The notes beneath the pieces were generated by a model. It saw only the letters and a program-made list of their open reading frames with translations, had not been told where the DNA came from and made no database searches. 64,000 bases of DNA from Silene conica. Lineage: Eukaryota > Streptophyta > Magnoliopsida > Caryophyllales > Caryophyllaceae. The position numbers and the translations under genes are program-made. The first letter of the stretch is position 1, and each line of letters begins with the position of its first letter. Location: assembly GCA_029255685.2 (NCBI GenBank), contig CM055320.2, positions 14,060,614 through 14,124,613 of the forward strand. The letters run 5' to 3'. Of the stretch, positions 45,043 to 56,269 are shown one piece after another.

Positions 45043-47286
45043 AAATATATATTATTTAAATAATAGATTTGAATGATTGATATATTATATTAGTGGCGTA
45101 ATTGTCACTAGTACAAAAATACCCTATTGCGTCAAGTAAATTGCATCGGTTCTACAAAAACTGATGCAAAAAGTAGTTAACTTTGGCGGGAGTTCAATTT
45201 TGCCCTATAGGCAAGTTATTTGCGTCAGTTGTTAATTTAGAACTGACGTTTAAAAAGCATCAGTTGTTCCCAAAACTGACGTATTTAATAAAATAAGAGC
45301 AAATACATCAGTTTTGTTAAATAACCAACGCATTAGATCTAACGTTTAAAAAGTATCAGTTGTTTCCAAAACCGACGTATTTAATAAAAAGAGAGCAAAT
45401 GCATCGGTTTTTTTAAATAACCGACGCATTTGGTTCTCTTTTTTTGCGTCAGTTGTAGCTATGGAATTGATGCTTTTGAATTGGAGCAAAATTCAGATTT
45501 AAACTTTCAGGACACTTCATATTTGATAAAAATCAGGAGGGCATAATAATTAAAAACTCCCAATACTCTTCCTCATCAATGAACCACCACCACCACCTCG
45601 TGCCGCCGCTACCACCTCGTGCCGCCGACACCACCAGCATCACCGACGTGAAGCCACCACCACCTGCACATTGTGACGCCATTTACCTTTCTCCCTCTTT
45701 CATATTCCCTTCCGATGCCACTATTGTTTGCATCCGTCGTCGCTATCTTATGTCCGACGCCATCGTTATCTGCCACCGCTCCCTCTTTTCTGGTAAATTT
45801 ACATGCCCATTTCAGTTTTTGAATTTTTATTTTTCCCCAATTTCCCAATTTCCCAATTTCCCAAACCCTAATTATATTAATTATATTAAATTATATTTGT
45901 GAATCAAGTATACTTCAACATCCAATAAATTGAAATGCCGAAAATCATACGACTTGTTATATTCGACTCTTGCTACAATTGTTTTCTCCTCTTCGTCTTT
46001 TCTTGGGGAGGGGATATGTTTTCTTCCGTGGCATGGACATTCTGCGCCAAATGCAGCTTAAAAGTGAATATCATAAATGTGGAATGATTTAGAAGAATTT
46101 GGTTATCCCTTTGTTAGTGTAATTTGTTATTCTATTTAAAACCACCTTGACCTTTTACGCTTTGTATGTTGCCTTTGAACATGATTCTCAAATGCCTTGA
46201 ATTCGTGTCAATTGAACATGCCAGCCATTGAACATGATTCTCGAATGCACACTTCTTTTTATGTTGCCTTTCAAAGAACTTCACAACATTATTATTAGTT
46301 CCCATGTTCAATTTAGAGTTTGGCTTTGGACGATATGTCTGTTTAAATGCTCTCATTACAGAGTTGTTCTTTCGAAACATGAGGACCACTCGCCAATTAT
46401 TGTATTAATGGAAGAGTGCTCTGCTCATGTTAACTTTTAATGTTCATCCTTGCAATCTTAGTAAGAAATATGTACTGTATTATGTTGGTTCGCTTTGGAT
46501 GCCTTGAATTCGTGTCAATTACAACGAAAAGTCATCATATTTGATGATATTTGGGGTGACCTTGAAGGAAGTACTTGCTACAATCTCATGAGGTCTTTTG
46601 GTAATGAAATTCTTCATTCTCCGGGACTTCGTGTCCTCCTGTTTGACTTGTGTGGATGTCTGCCTTGTCTAAGGGCTGTTTATAATTCTCTGTTTGTTAA
46701 TAATAATTGTCTAATTGATATATTTTGACAATTCTTTTCCCCTTTGACAGGTATTCTGGTAGCGTTGTTCCTCCAAATGTTGCTCCTTGTATCCTTAATA
46801 TTAATTTTTATTTAGGTCCATCTTGACTTTGATTATTCTATTTGATTTATCATTTGCCATGGTATGGGAGCTCGGATTAGCATGGTCTATTTATTACTAT
46901 GCTGAAAGAAGCTAATAAAGACATTGACACTGGGTTTTATGAAAACAAAGGTCAAAGAGGTATAGGTAGTGATTTGGACTTGTGAGACTATGCTTTGTAG
47001 TAAAGAATTTTCTATGTCGTTCAAAATCCAACCTCCACTGATAAGTATTCTGGTACTGCTGAGTGCTGATCTCTGCAATCTTGACCCGTTAGGCCATTAG
47101 TATGATCCCTTCCTGAAAAAAAGGCTATCTATCTATTATATATACGAATGATTTTGTTACAGGCAAGTACATTTCATTATCATAGTCACCGTAAGTCTCA
47201 ACAAAAGTGGCTTGGCCAAGGGTCCTTTTCTGTTGCTGCTCCCCCTTAAACCATTTGTTTGATCGTAAGAACCTAAATATGCGGAT

Positions 47287-47400
47287 GTTGGTTAGTTTAG
47301 CTCGTAAGTTTTTTAGTGGTGATAGTCATGACATGGGCTCGAAACCCGTCAACCTGAAAAGGTTGTGGCTCCCTTTACACACAAAAAAGGAGCTCATAAA
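47287..47400 (+). repeat. tRNA-derived SINE-like sequence
   Basis: Box-A-like TTTAGCTCGTAAG (47296-47308) and box-B-like GGCTCGAAACC (47336-47346) with pol III spacing, followed by an A-rich end ACACACAAAAAAGG. No tRNA fold or target duplication is established. Confidence 0.45.
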
Positions 47401-47670
47401 TTGTGTTATGATTTGAGTTGCTCTCAAGAGAAGTATTCTTATAGGAGGTTCGTAATTCGACTTCTAACTTATTGTCGATTATATGATTTGAACTGATTCT
47501 TACATTGCACACAGAACGGTGGTAATGCCAATGGGGAAGTGATCTTTTACTTATGTACCTCTATTTCATTGTACAGGTAAATAGGCGTGGGAAAAGCTTT
47601 TAAAATTTATTTGGTGATAGTGCACATATACTGCATACACTTTGAGCTTCCTTAACATAGTGACACAGAT

Positions 47671-48220
47671 CTGAATGTGGAGCCCAAAACTGGAGATTAT
47701 TTCCCAACCATATACTGTAATGAATTTTGGTCACTAAAAGACAAGTTGATACCAATCAATGAGATCGTGACTGAGCTACCGTTGAACTTAGATGTGGGCC
47801 CTATAAGCATGACCAAGTGGCAACTTTTCCTACAGATCGAGCGAGCAGTCATTCCAGATGCAGCGCAGTTATGGAAGTATGATTGAAAGCGAAGGTGATG
47901 AGATTAAGGTTTGCTTTGTTATTTTCTAACTACATTTTGCTGAGCCGTGAAACTGAACTTCCTAAGGTTAGACTAGTTCCTTCACTTAAGTTGCATGTTG
48001 CATGTCAAATACAACACTCCTACAGTCCTACCCAAAACCAAGCTGACAGTTTATAGCTAATTAGTTGTTATATGTATTAACTAATACTTGTTATATTGTT
48101 TTTTTTTTAATTTTAGTGTCCGCAACAACCAGGGGATTATGAGTGTGGTTATTATGTCATGAAATGGATGTATGACATAACCTTCTATCATTGTAAATCT
48201 GCGAGGTACACTTTGAAGAG
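47671..48220 (+). pseudogene. Ulp1-like (C48) cysteine peptidase relic inside the CACTA element
   Basis: The final exon is clear: acceptor TTTTAATTTTAG, exon 48117-48220 reading CPQQPGDYECGYYVMKWMYD, donor AAGAG|GTAATT. The CGYYVM block with the preceding Gln-Pro-Gly is the active-site Cys and oxyanion region of Ulp1/SENP proteases. An upstream open segment (47671-47886: GDYFPTIYCNEFWSLKDK) may be another part of the same gene, but the His/Asp region is not identified. Ulp1-like genes ride on several plant DNA transposons. Probably inactive, though splice sites survive. Confidence 0.65.
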
Positions 48221-49961
48221 GTAATTCAATCTTGCTTTAACTTTTTATCGTCAATTATCATTCTTCATTACATTTATTATTACTATAATATTTATTTTGA
48301 AAATGCAGAAAATTGCAACTACACCGGTGTCAATGGTCGATCTCAATGTGGTTAGAGAAGTTTGGGCTAACAAATTACACTATGACTTTTGTTGGATTGT
48401 TGCTTAGCTTAGATTGTATATATTTTGAACGTTGTTGAAATGTTCGTTGTTATGTTGGACTGGATTTTGGAATGAATGTTGTTGGTTCGAAGGAAATGTA
48501 ATGTCCTTTGGTTGGATATTTTAATGCAGGTGGTTTTTAATTTCTGGTGTTTTGGATATTAGCTTTATAGGAAGGTGCTGCCGAAATTTCGGTAGCGGAT
48601 TTTTTTTAAAAAAATATAAAAATAAAATACATCAATTCTTACAAGAAATGACGCAAATGGTAAACAGTTATTGCATCGGTTTTGAAAAGAAATGATGCAA
48701 AAAAGTAGAGCAAAAGAGTCAATTCCTATCATAACTGACGTATACAATAATAAATTTGGCGCTAAATTAAGGTACTAATTGCATCAGTTGTTGGGAAACT
48801 GATGCAAAAGCTATGCGAAAAAGCGTCAGTTATTGAAAAACTGATGCAAAAGCTATGGTATTTGCGTCGGTTCTTATAGCAATTGCATCGGTTGTCTATT
48901 AAAAACTGATGCAAATGTAGGTCTTTTTGCATCGGTTATAGAGTTAGAACTGATGCAAATGGTGGTCTTTTGCATCAGTTTCAGAACTGACGTTTTTCAT
49001 AAACGTCACCTCTATATGCGTCAAGCAAGAACCGACGCAATAAGCCATATAAAACCGACGCAATAGGGTATTTTTGTACTAGTGTGTATTAGTTAGTAAT
49101 TAAGTATTATATTTTGTTAGGTGTTGAGTATGTGATAAAGTGATTTTACTGATTGGATTTTAGCAGCGTGATGGGATTATATTGCTATCTAGCTAGGATA
49201 CACTGCCACTATACTACTGTTATATGTTATGAATGGATGCTGAGGGTATGATATGGATGTTGAGCATGAATGATATGAGGACGATATTTTGTTATGGCTA
49301 ATTACTATTACTGTTGTATTCATAAGCGTGGTTATTATTGTGTTTTATTCATACGCATGACATATGCATTGGATACTGTTTCGAGATGATAAATGGGCTC
49401 AGGCTAGTTCTGCAGGACTAGACCTGGTGACCTCAGTTGTTATGCTGGTGTTCGACGACGGTCGATTATACTCTGCCGGGAGGTTCGGTAAGGGTGAGAG
49501 TTACAGGTTGAGATTGAGATTGAGCTCAGGCATATCATGGCATTTGCATACCATCATTTGTTGCATTATGATTTTTATGTTATCTTACTCAACCGCGAGG
49601 TTGACAGTGTATTCGTGTGACACCTACGATGATCCAGAATAGGGAGTAGATTCGACAGGAAAGAGACAGATGAGTTAGGTGCTGGGGCAGGATTGTGTGA
49701 TGCGAACTTGGACTTACCTAGCTTATAGATCACTCTAGTCTTTACTTTCAGACTTTATTTCAATTCTTGTAACTCAGTTTTGTGTTTGGTTTTAGAGACA
49801 AGTTGTAAGAGATTTTAACTATCATTTAAATATAAAGTACTGTGGTTGTTTTACCTTGTTATTCACTACCTCGGTGTTTCCGAGATGATAATAGTCCTAT
49901 TTATTTGGGAAGGTCTTGCTAAAGGCTCCTTAATAAGGGGGGGGGGGGGGGGGGTGTTACA

Positions 49962-51235
49962 CATACCCCTCGTTTTCCACACCATTCAGGTCGTACCCTT
50001 TTCACCCAACTAACCAACTTGACCATCAGAATCGACCGTATGCGTCACTGAACAACCCCATTGTACCTATATTTACTTGTACTACTCAAATCACGCTCTT
50101 AAATGTCGAAAATTAATTATATCCTAAAAACACTTACCTTCTAACTCAAGACCAATATTACCCACCTTTAAAAAAATAGACACATCAATTGTAAAATCAA
50201 CCCCCCATTATATAAGACAATAAAACGTGAGTATATATATATATACATGATATTTAAGAGATTTTAACCTAGCTTTAGAGCATATGTTCCTCTGTCTTTT
50301 CAACTTTATACAATCTTGAATGAAATTCTCATAATTATTTTCTCAATTGGTACTAATCATTGCCTTACTACAACTTTCCACACCATCTAGGCATTCGTCA
50401 TATCTTCTGGCCCAACTAACCAACTTAAATCAACTAATTGTATGCCTGAACAAATCTAGCTTATCGACATTTGTTTGCACTATTCAAACACACTTTTAAA
50501 AGTTAGAGAGTAACCTACCCCCAAGACCTACATCCAATGTAAAATCAACTCACTCTATATAAGAAAATGTCCATCTATAAAAAAGAGTTGAAAATATGTA
50601 TGGGAGAAAAGAGAATGCAAACTATAAACTATAATAATCTTATAACTATGACTAACAAATTAAATAACTTTGATCTTCTTACGTCGTGTTCGTTTCGAAA
50701 ATTCTTTCAATTTTTCATAAATTTGTTGTTTATCAAATACCGTCTAATACTCATCTACATTTCATTAATATTTATGCTCTGACCCAAGAGAGCATTTGAT
50801 TAGATGAGTATAACATTTGATTGTTTAGTTTTATTTTTAACAAAGAAACAAAATTGAGTTTATATACATGATATTTTAAAGGTTTTTAGCCAATATTTAT
50901 ATTATTTGTCAATTCTTATTTTTATATAATACATTTTTCAAATAAAATTTGCTTATTTACCTTCACCAATCAATATCTCACGTACCCACCATTTTCCATA
51001 TTCAACCCTTTCCACCCAACTAACCAAGAAAACCCATCAGAATCGACCATATGAGCTCTTAAGAATCGTATCATAACTCCACAATATGATACTAAATAAA
51101 AAGTGGATATATACGTAGAATATATCTATCTATTATACAAACACTCAAAATATTTAGTTTAAGCGCATGAACTTAAATATTTGATTCTCACTTACAATAT
51201 ACACTTATACAAATAATAATAGTATATTACAGGTA
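49962..51235. repeat. Diverged tandem repeats of about 600 bp
   Basis: Three copies (one begun at 35217 and continued at 49962, one from about 50236, one from about 50870) share, in order, a TATATACATGATAT(T)T block, TTTTAACC..., a polythymidine-rich ACAATCTTGAA block, CACCATTTTCCA/CACACCAT and CCACCCAACTAACCAA. Identity is low (very old). ORFs here are not credible genes. Confidence 0.6.
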
Positions 51236-51266
51236 GGCCCGTGCATCGCACGGGCATTAATTCTAG
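51125..51266 (+). mobile_element. Very short Helitron, 142 bp
   Basis: The 3' end is certain in form: GCCCGTGC-ATC-GCACGGGC (8-bp stem, 51237-51255) then CTAG (51263-51266) followed by T. A 5' terminus TCTATCTATTATACAAAC preceded by A fits the Helitron TC start. If that start is right, this is a miniature non-autonomous copy; otherwise only the 3' end is present. Confidence 0.6.
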
Positions 51267-52067
51267 TAAATAATATAAAATGAGCTTGGGAGTCAAATTA
51301 ATCAACATTCGCGCAAAAAATTATATAAAAACGACGAAACAAATTATGCTCGGAAATGAATTTAAATTACGAGTCATCTTGTTATAACACGAATAGCGAA
51401 TTAGAAATTAGCAGGTGTTACATCGTTGGGAACATTATTTATAGCCTTCTTTTTGTTATAAACCTATGCAATCTTCGTTAAAAAATTTGAGTTTAAGTAA
51501 TTTATTTGATAAAAGAGTTCCGAAGAAAATTTGGAGATAAAAGAATTTATATTTTATATAATTGTTCTTAAAATCGTGGTTATACCGATACTTTTTGTGC
51601 AAGATATTTAATTGACATATTTCTAATATTGATAAATGAATAATTGATGTAATTCCGAATAAGTTTGCGGTATAATCGATCAACTTGTTTGTATCATATT
51701 TTTGTTTTTATAATTAGCTTCGTCATAGCATATTAAACCATAATCATAATACAATAAATATTCATGTAGCCTATTAATCCAAAAGAAGAAAATCCATTAG
51801 ATCATTATTCATACAGAGGTACAAATTCCACCACACATTCAATCCAAGTACGCTTGTAATCTTGTATGATCGAATACTTTATTCACGTTGTTCACAAACA
51901 TTTAAAGCTGATTTCATATTGTAAAATAAAATCACACACGATACTTAACAAACAATCTGAAAACAATTATGATAAGTATGTTGAGGAGAAGACACCGAAC
52001 ACATTAAAATTAAAAGATGAATCACACATTAAAAAGAGTTGAGTTTGGCATGCATGCTTTTGCTCGA
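51267..52067. other. Intergenic, no gene seen
   Basis: AT-rich. The last ~100 bases are presumably the 3' UTR of the cysteine-rich peptide gene on the minus strand. Confidence 0.5.
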
Positions 52068-52636
52068 TCACTTGGGCAGCTGGCAAGTACCACTAACTCC
52101 ATTGGTGATATTACATACAAGTATAACCGGCTCTAGGCAACATGAACAAGGAAGACCATTAATAACACCACAAGGTGCCCCAACATGTTCTTCGCATACT
52201 TCATTTTCATGACAACCTGTCTGAGCACTCACGATTAAAGAATGTTGCATAACTGTAAACATGTAAAATTGTTAGAACATCATGATCATTACATTTACAT
52301 AAATTTATATATATATAAATACAAACATATGGTGTACGTATTAGTCAACTGTCATTTTGAAATAATCGCTCTTAATTCTCTATTCTTAAACACTTTTTCA
52401 TTGAAACCCTAATAAACGTTTGTGGAAAAAGCTAAGAAAATCCTCTCAATTCCCTTTTATGAATTCTAGGCATATGTTGTCATTGTAACTCAAAAAATTA
52501 ATAATAAGGAAAATGAAAATGTTAATTTCTAAACAAAATTGTTCAAAATAAATGATTTTTTTATAATAATGTTCAAAATAATACCTAATGCAACAAAGAG
52601 AAATACTGTGATCATTAGCTTATTCTTGTTCTCCAT
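52068..52636 (-). CDS. Small secreted eight-cysteine peptide (knottin-like), two exons, 78 aa
   Basis: Exon 1 is 52585-52636 (ATG at 52636) and encodes most of a signal peptide, MENKNKLMITVFLFVAL. A GT-AG intron (52253-52584, phase 1) follows. Exon 2 (52068-52252) completes the signal (VMQHSLIVSA) and encodes a mature chain of about 50 residues beginning QTGCHENEVC. Cysteine spacing is C-5-C-7-C-7-C-1-C-0-C-7-C-9-C, with the run CSCC. Paired adjacent cysteines and the GxPC...C-C...GTC pattern resemble cystine-knot defence or inhibitor peptides, but with one extra disulfide; no family is matched with certainty. Entry to the secretory pathway is likely. No damage seen. Confidence 0.75.
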
Positions 52637-52721
52637 TTTCTTCAATAGTATTCTTAGTTTGATTCTTGTACGATTCAGTTTTATGAAAGGGTTGTGATTT
52701 ATTCCATCCATTAACATAGGG

Positions 52722-52729
52722 TTTTTATA
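52722..52729 (-). promoter_or_regulatory. Probable TATA box of the cysteine-rich peptide gene
   Basis: TATAAAAA on the minus strand, about 86 bases upstream of the ATG. Confidence 0.5.
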
Positions 52730-52759
52730 CTTATCTTCTAATCACTTAAAGATTTTTTT

Positions 52760-53060
52760 AATAAGACAACATTAAATAATGTTATCAATCATTAACATGC
52801 AATTATGGACATAATGTCATCATTAACATGTCATGAAGGACATAATGTCTCATCTATATCAAATTAGACGCTGTCTTCATTATCTTAAATAAAATTTTGA
52901 AGGCATGCTAAGTCTTAGGGTTACAGAAGGTATGATCAACAATCCAAATAAGGACATAATGTCATCATTATCATATAATGAAGGACATAATGTTTTTTCA
53001 TATAATGAAGGATATAATGTCATCATTATCATAAAATTTGAATGTATGTACATAAAAATT
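52760..53060. repeat. Dispersed short repeats GACATAATGTCATCATTA
   Basis: GGACATAATGT(CATCATTA) recurs at least five times between 52808 and 53025 upstream of the peptide gene, in near-tandem order. Confidence 0.7.
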
Positions 53061-53404
53061 ATCTTTTTACCCAACTAACATCGAATAATAATAGGAAAAT
53101 TCCAATTTTTTTCTAAAAAAACTCATATTAAATTTCTACGGTATTTTTAAAAACATTCTTACTTTTACTATATTTATCAATATCGAATCTAACAAGGGGG
53201 GAGCAAGTCTCAGCCCAGACCGAAAACCGGATTGGACCGGATCATTCGGTTAGCACCGAATCATGACCAAGGTCAAGTCGCATTGTTCCCTTGCCCTCAT
53301 ATTTTTCAAGTTTCAGTCTACATTTCAGCGCGGTCAGAGATTGGACCGAACCGGGGTTATTTGGTTCAGGCTAAGGAATACTTAGACCCTGTTCTTTCTT
53401 GTTT

Positions 53405-53550
53405 TTTAGAGTTGAACTGAACTGAGCTAAACTGAATGAAACTAAACTGAACTGAACTGGACTGGACTGAACTGAACTGAACTAAATCGAGATGAGCTGA
53501 ACTGGACTGAACTGAACTGAACTGAACTGAACTGAACTGAACTGAACCGA
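53405..53550 (+). repeat. Pentanucleotide repeat (ACTGA)n with variants
   Basis: Dense GAACT/GAACTG units, followed by (TAA)n at 53590-53622. Confidence 0.9.
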
Positions 53551-53591
53551 AACTAATAAAAATGAAGTTTAATTTAGTTGAATGAACTAAT

Positions 53592-53622
<31 letters not shown>

Positions 53623-53691
53623 TAATAAACAATCCTCTCTAATTCAGCGACGAAGAGTGGTTCACTCAAACTTCAATCGAAGTTCGCCGCC

Positions 53692-54063
53692 ATGCCACGG
53701 GGCCGGCCGCCCAAAACTCCGGCCGTTAATAAACAAGCTAAGGCTACTGAGCAGCCCAAGGATGAAGCTGGTACTTCCGGATCTGCTACTATGAAAGATA
53801 CAACAGCATCGGAATCTGTTCCTTCTGCTACGATCCCAACGTCAATTCCTACTCCGGATGTTCTTAACCCAGAACCAGTGGAAACCCCAAATCAGGTGCT
53901 CCTCCGAAGAAGCTTTATGCTCAGATCTTGAAATCTTCTGGTAAGGGCATGTCTCTTACTTTTGTTAAGCGTATAGAGGATGAAGTTGTAATTGAAGAGG
54001 CGGATATAGCTGGTGAAGTTGAATACTGGAATAATACTTTGGTAGGGAATAATATTTTGTTAT
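53692..54063 (+). pseudogene. LINE-like ORF1 N-terminal fragment
   Basis: Starts MPRGRPPKTPAV, followed by a Ser/Thr/Pro-rich tail to about residue 67, then a frame change near 53895 and continuation as GAPPKKLYAQILKSS ... EVEYWNNTLVG before similarity stops at about 54035. A Pro/Ser-rich leader followed by a WNNTL(V/I)G block is how many plant L1-type ORF1 proteins (DUF4283) begin. The rest of ORF1, and ORF2 with endonuclease and RT, are absent. The match is by general pattern only. Confidence 0.45.
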
Positions 54064-54129
54064 TAATCTACATATTTATTTAACTTTTATTTAATAGGAT
54101 GACATTTTGGTTTCCCTCACCATTATAGT

Positions 54130-54945
54130 AGGCTACTCTATTTAAAAGTTATTTTCCGAAATACGTTATTTTCAACAATTAATTAACGAAATAAGTAACT
54201 TTTCAAATTTATTACCGAAAATGGGTCCACTTAGGACTGGATTTTCTGAACCTGCGCCCAAATTCAAGTCGCCTACCCGCTTAACGACTTGATCTTGAAT
54301 CATCCCGGATTCAAGTCGCCTCCCCCTCAGCGATCTGGTAGACTGCCCAGAACATCTTCTCACAATACTTCTCATATATGGATTCAAAATCACAATACAA
54401 ATGCTCAACCTGTGATCCCATGTCTCTCCCCTCACTTGAGCTCGTCTCACCTTCCTCCTCTTCCTCTTCTTCTCCTGATTCTTCAGGTATCAACACCATA
54501 AAGCGATTTCTCTTCAATTCTTTCAACCTCCTTGTCACTTCTTTCGTAATAAAATCATCGTCGTCATCGTCATCAGCAGGAGCATCAGCAGCAACAGTTT
54601 TACCATTCCATTATCAGTTTAGTGTCGAGTTCCTATGGATGAGGGGTCTGCTCCTCCTCGTCCAAATCAGTTGCAGCCTTTAGTTTTCGCACTTTCCTGA
54701 ACATTTTTAATTTAAGGAAATCCATCACCTATGATACAAGTCGCCCTCCCCCGTGGCGACTTCATCAAATCGCACTTGATAAAGTCGCTCTCCCCCCTAG
54801 CGACTTGACATGAGTTCATTTTCAGCTTGGGTTTTCAAAAGTTTACCCTTTATATGCTCGTCCTCCGGGTAAGCGACTTGAATATGATCCTAGCTTCGGT
54901 GATGACGTGGCCTATTTTCGGTAATAAATTTGAAAAGTTACCTAT
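54130..54945. mobile_element. MULE-like inverted-repeat element with captured gene piece, right end cut by an LTR
   Basis: The left side contains AGTAACTTTTCAAATTTATT ACCGAAAATGGG (54195-54226); the right side contains its complement (GGCCTATTTTCGGTAATAAA then TTTGAAAAGTTACC, 54909-54942). Outer left sequence (CGAAATACGTTATTTTCAAC, about 54156) has no right partner because a gypsy LTR begins at 54946. Inner blocks repeat CAAGTCGC/GCGACTTG on both sides. No transposase. Superfamily uncertain. Confidence 0.6.
54311..54604 (-). pseudogene. Captured host gene fragment, acidic N-terminal region
   Basis: The minus strand reads a poly-Asp stretch, then FITKEVTRRLKELKRNRFMV, LIPEESGEEEEEEE and HLYCDFESIYEKYCEKM. 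The sequence looks like real protein rather than noise (balanced charge blocks, an SYEKYCEKM-type helix), but I cannot name the donor gene. It is confined between the inverted repeats, so it is probably transduplicated. Confidence 0.5.
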
Positions 54946-55066
54946 TGTAATGCCCCGTATTTTTTTTATATCTCGTAATAATAAACTATTAATATAATTA
55001 TTTTGACTAGAGACACCTTCATAATTAATATGTGCTATTTATATATACGTGGATCGCTTGTAACTG

Positions 55067-55118
<52 letters not shown>

Positions 55119-55360
55119 CATTGTTATTGACTCGTATTGTTATTATTCTTATTATTATTACTATTATACTATATCGTTTTTATCTTTGTATTATTTTTAT
55201 TATTATTAATATGGTTATTACTATAACTACGATAATTTAATATATTTGGACGCGTTTTACGATTTTATATTGAGAGCGTTAAATAATAAAATAGTGAGGC
55301 GGTTTGGGTTGGTAAGTTCAACGTATGAATGATGGGGAGACCAAGTATTTACGAGGTCAA

Positions 55361-55993
55361 TGTTGTGCGGAAGCGATACGGAGTAGATGCAAAAAATAAA
55401 AGACACACAAGATTTACGTGGTTCACTATCAATGTGATAGCTACATCCACCAGGGCGAGGGAAAATATTTCACTATGTCGAGAGAATTACAAATTACAAA
55501 AGATGAGCACAGAGTTTTTTTAGATCTGCCTCTTAAAACTCTCAAAGTGTTTGCCTCACAAATCTCTCCTTAAAGAATAGCTAAGACGGAGTAGTGTTTA
55601 TATAGTAAACTACCCTGACAAAGACTAATCTAATTAAGAAACTAATTACTAAACAAACTTTCCTAAACTTAATAAACTAAAGAAAAGAAATACAACTACG
55701 TACCTACGTACATGAACTTCTTGTACGTGGTAAATTCCTCAAGAAACCAAATACGAAGTACTGTAGGAATTAGAAACCTACTATACACCAAAAACCAAGC
55801 GCTAACCCCACGTGAATATCTACCTCAGCATGTTCCATCATGACATCATCATGACATCATCAATATTTATCACGCACAATATTGCTAGTTTTCAACGTGT
55901 ATTTCCGAGTTCCGAATTTATCCCTTCTTTGTTTATTGCTAACCGTAATAAAACTCCGACATATTAATGCGACAAACGAGTCACATTCTAACA
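55361..55993 (-). repeat. 3' LTR of the copia element, 633 bp
   Basis: Contains the extra 11-bp copy of CATCATGACAT near 55845. TATA and polyadenylation signals are not securely placed. Confidence 0.95.
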
Positions 55994-56269
55994 ATTCTCC
56001 ACCTTGACTCGGACAGTCGTATTTAGCAAACGACTCCCAAACCACTTATCCAAAATATACAAGTCACTCCAAAGTAACCTTGTATCTGCCATGTTCCAGC
56101 AAATAAGTGCTTACACTAGAACACCATAAACTCCACCTTGAGTCTATAACCATCCAATATACCCTGGACTGGGTCTGCCATCCAATTAGCCCTGGACAAA
56201 GGCCTGCGTCCATTTAGCCCTGGACCGGGCTGCTCAAGACTCCACCTCGAGCTCAGCACCCCGAAGGGT

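Larger units (their letters stand above)
45116..49084. mobile_element. CACTA (CMC/EnSpm) element, 3969 bp, with Ulp1-like remnant
   Basis: Ends CACTAGTACAAAAATACCCT and its complement (27 bp inverted repeat through ATTGCGTC), with TGT duplicated on both sides (45113-45115, 49085-49087). The subterminal regions carry dense TGCATCAGTT / AACTGATGCAAA repeats on both strands. No transposase is recognisable. It holds a GC-rich 5' segment (45579-45800, low-complexity Pro/His), a SINE-like piece and a Ulp1-type peptidase relic. It is nested in the gypsy LTR. Confidence 0.95.
35467..49961 (+). mobile_element. Gypsy-type solo LTR split by later insertions
   Basis: It begins TGTAATACCTCGTATATT at 35467 and ends GGGGTGTTACA at 49961. 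The LTR itself is 35467 to about 36432, 45043-45115 and 49085-49961 (about 2 kb in total); the rest is a copia array and a CACTA element nested inside. Flanks are CGTAC (35462-35466) and CATAC (49962-49966), a 5-bp duplication with one change. Related repeats at 51000 read CACGTACCCACC, agreeing with CGTAC as the original site. The right end aligns with the inverted LTR fragment at 9733. An 18-base G run sits just before the terminus. Confidence 0.7.

Noticed and set aside
47128-47160. TCTATCTATTATATATACGA as a Helitron 5' end
   Set aside because: No CTRR plus hairpin 3' terminus follows within the CACTA element, and the flanking base is not the expected A.
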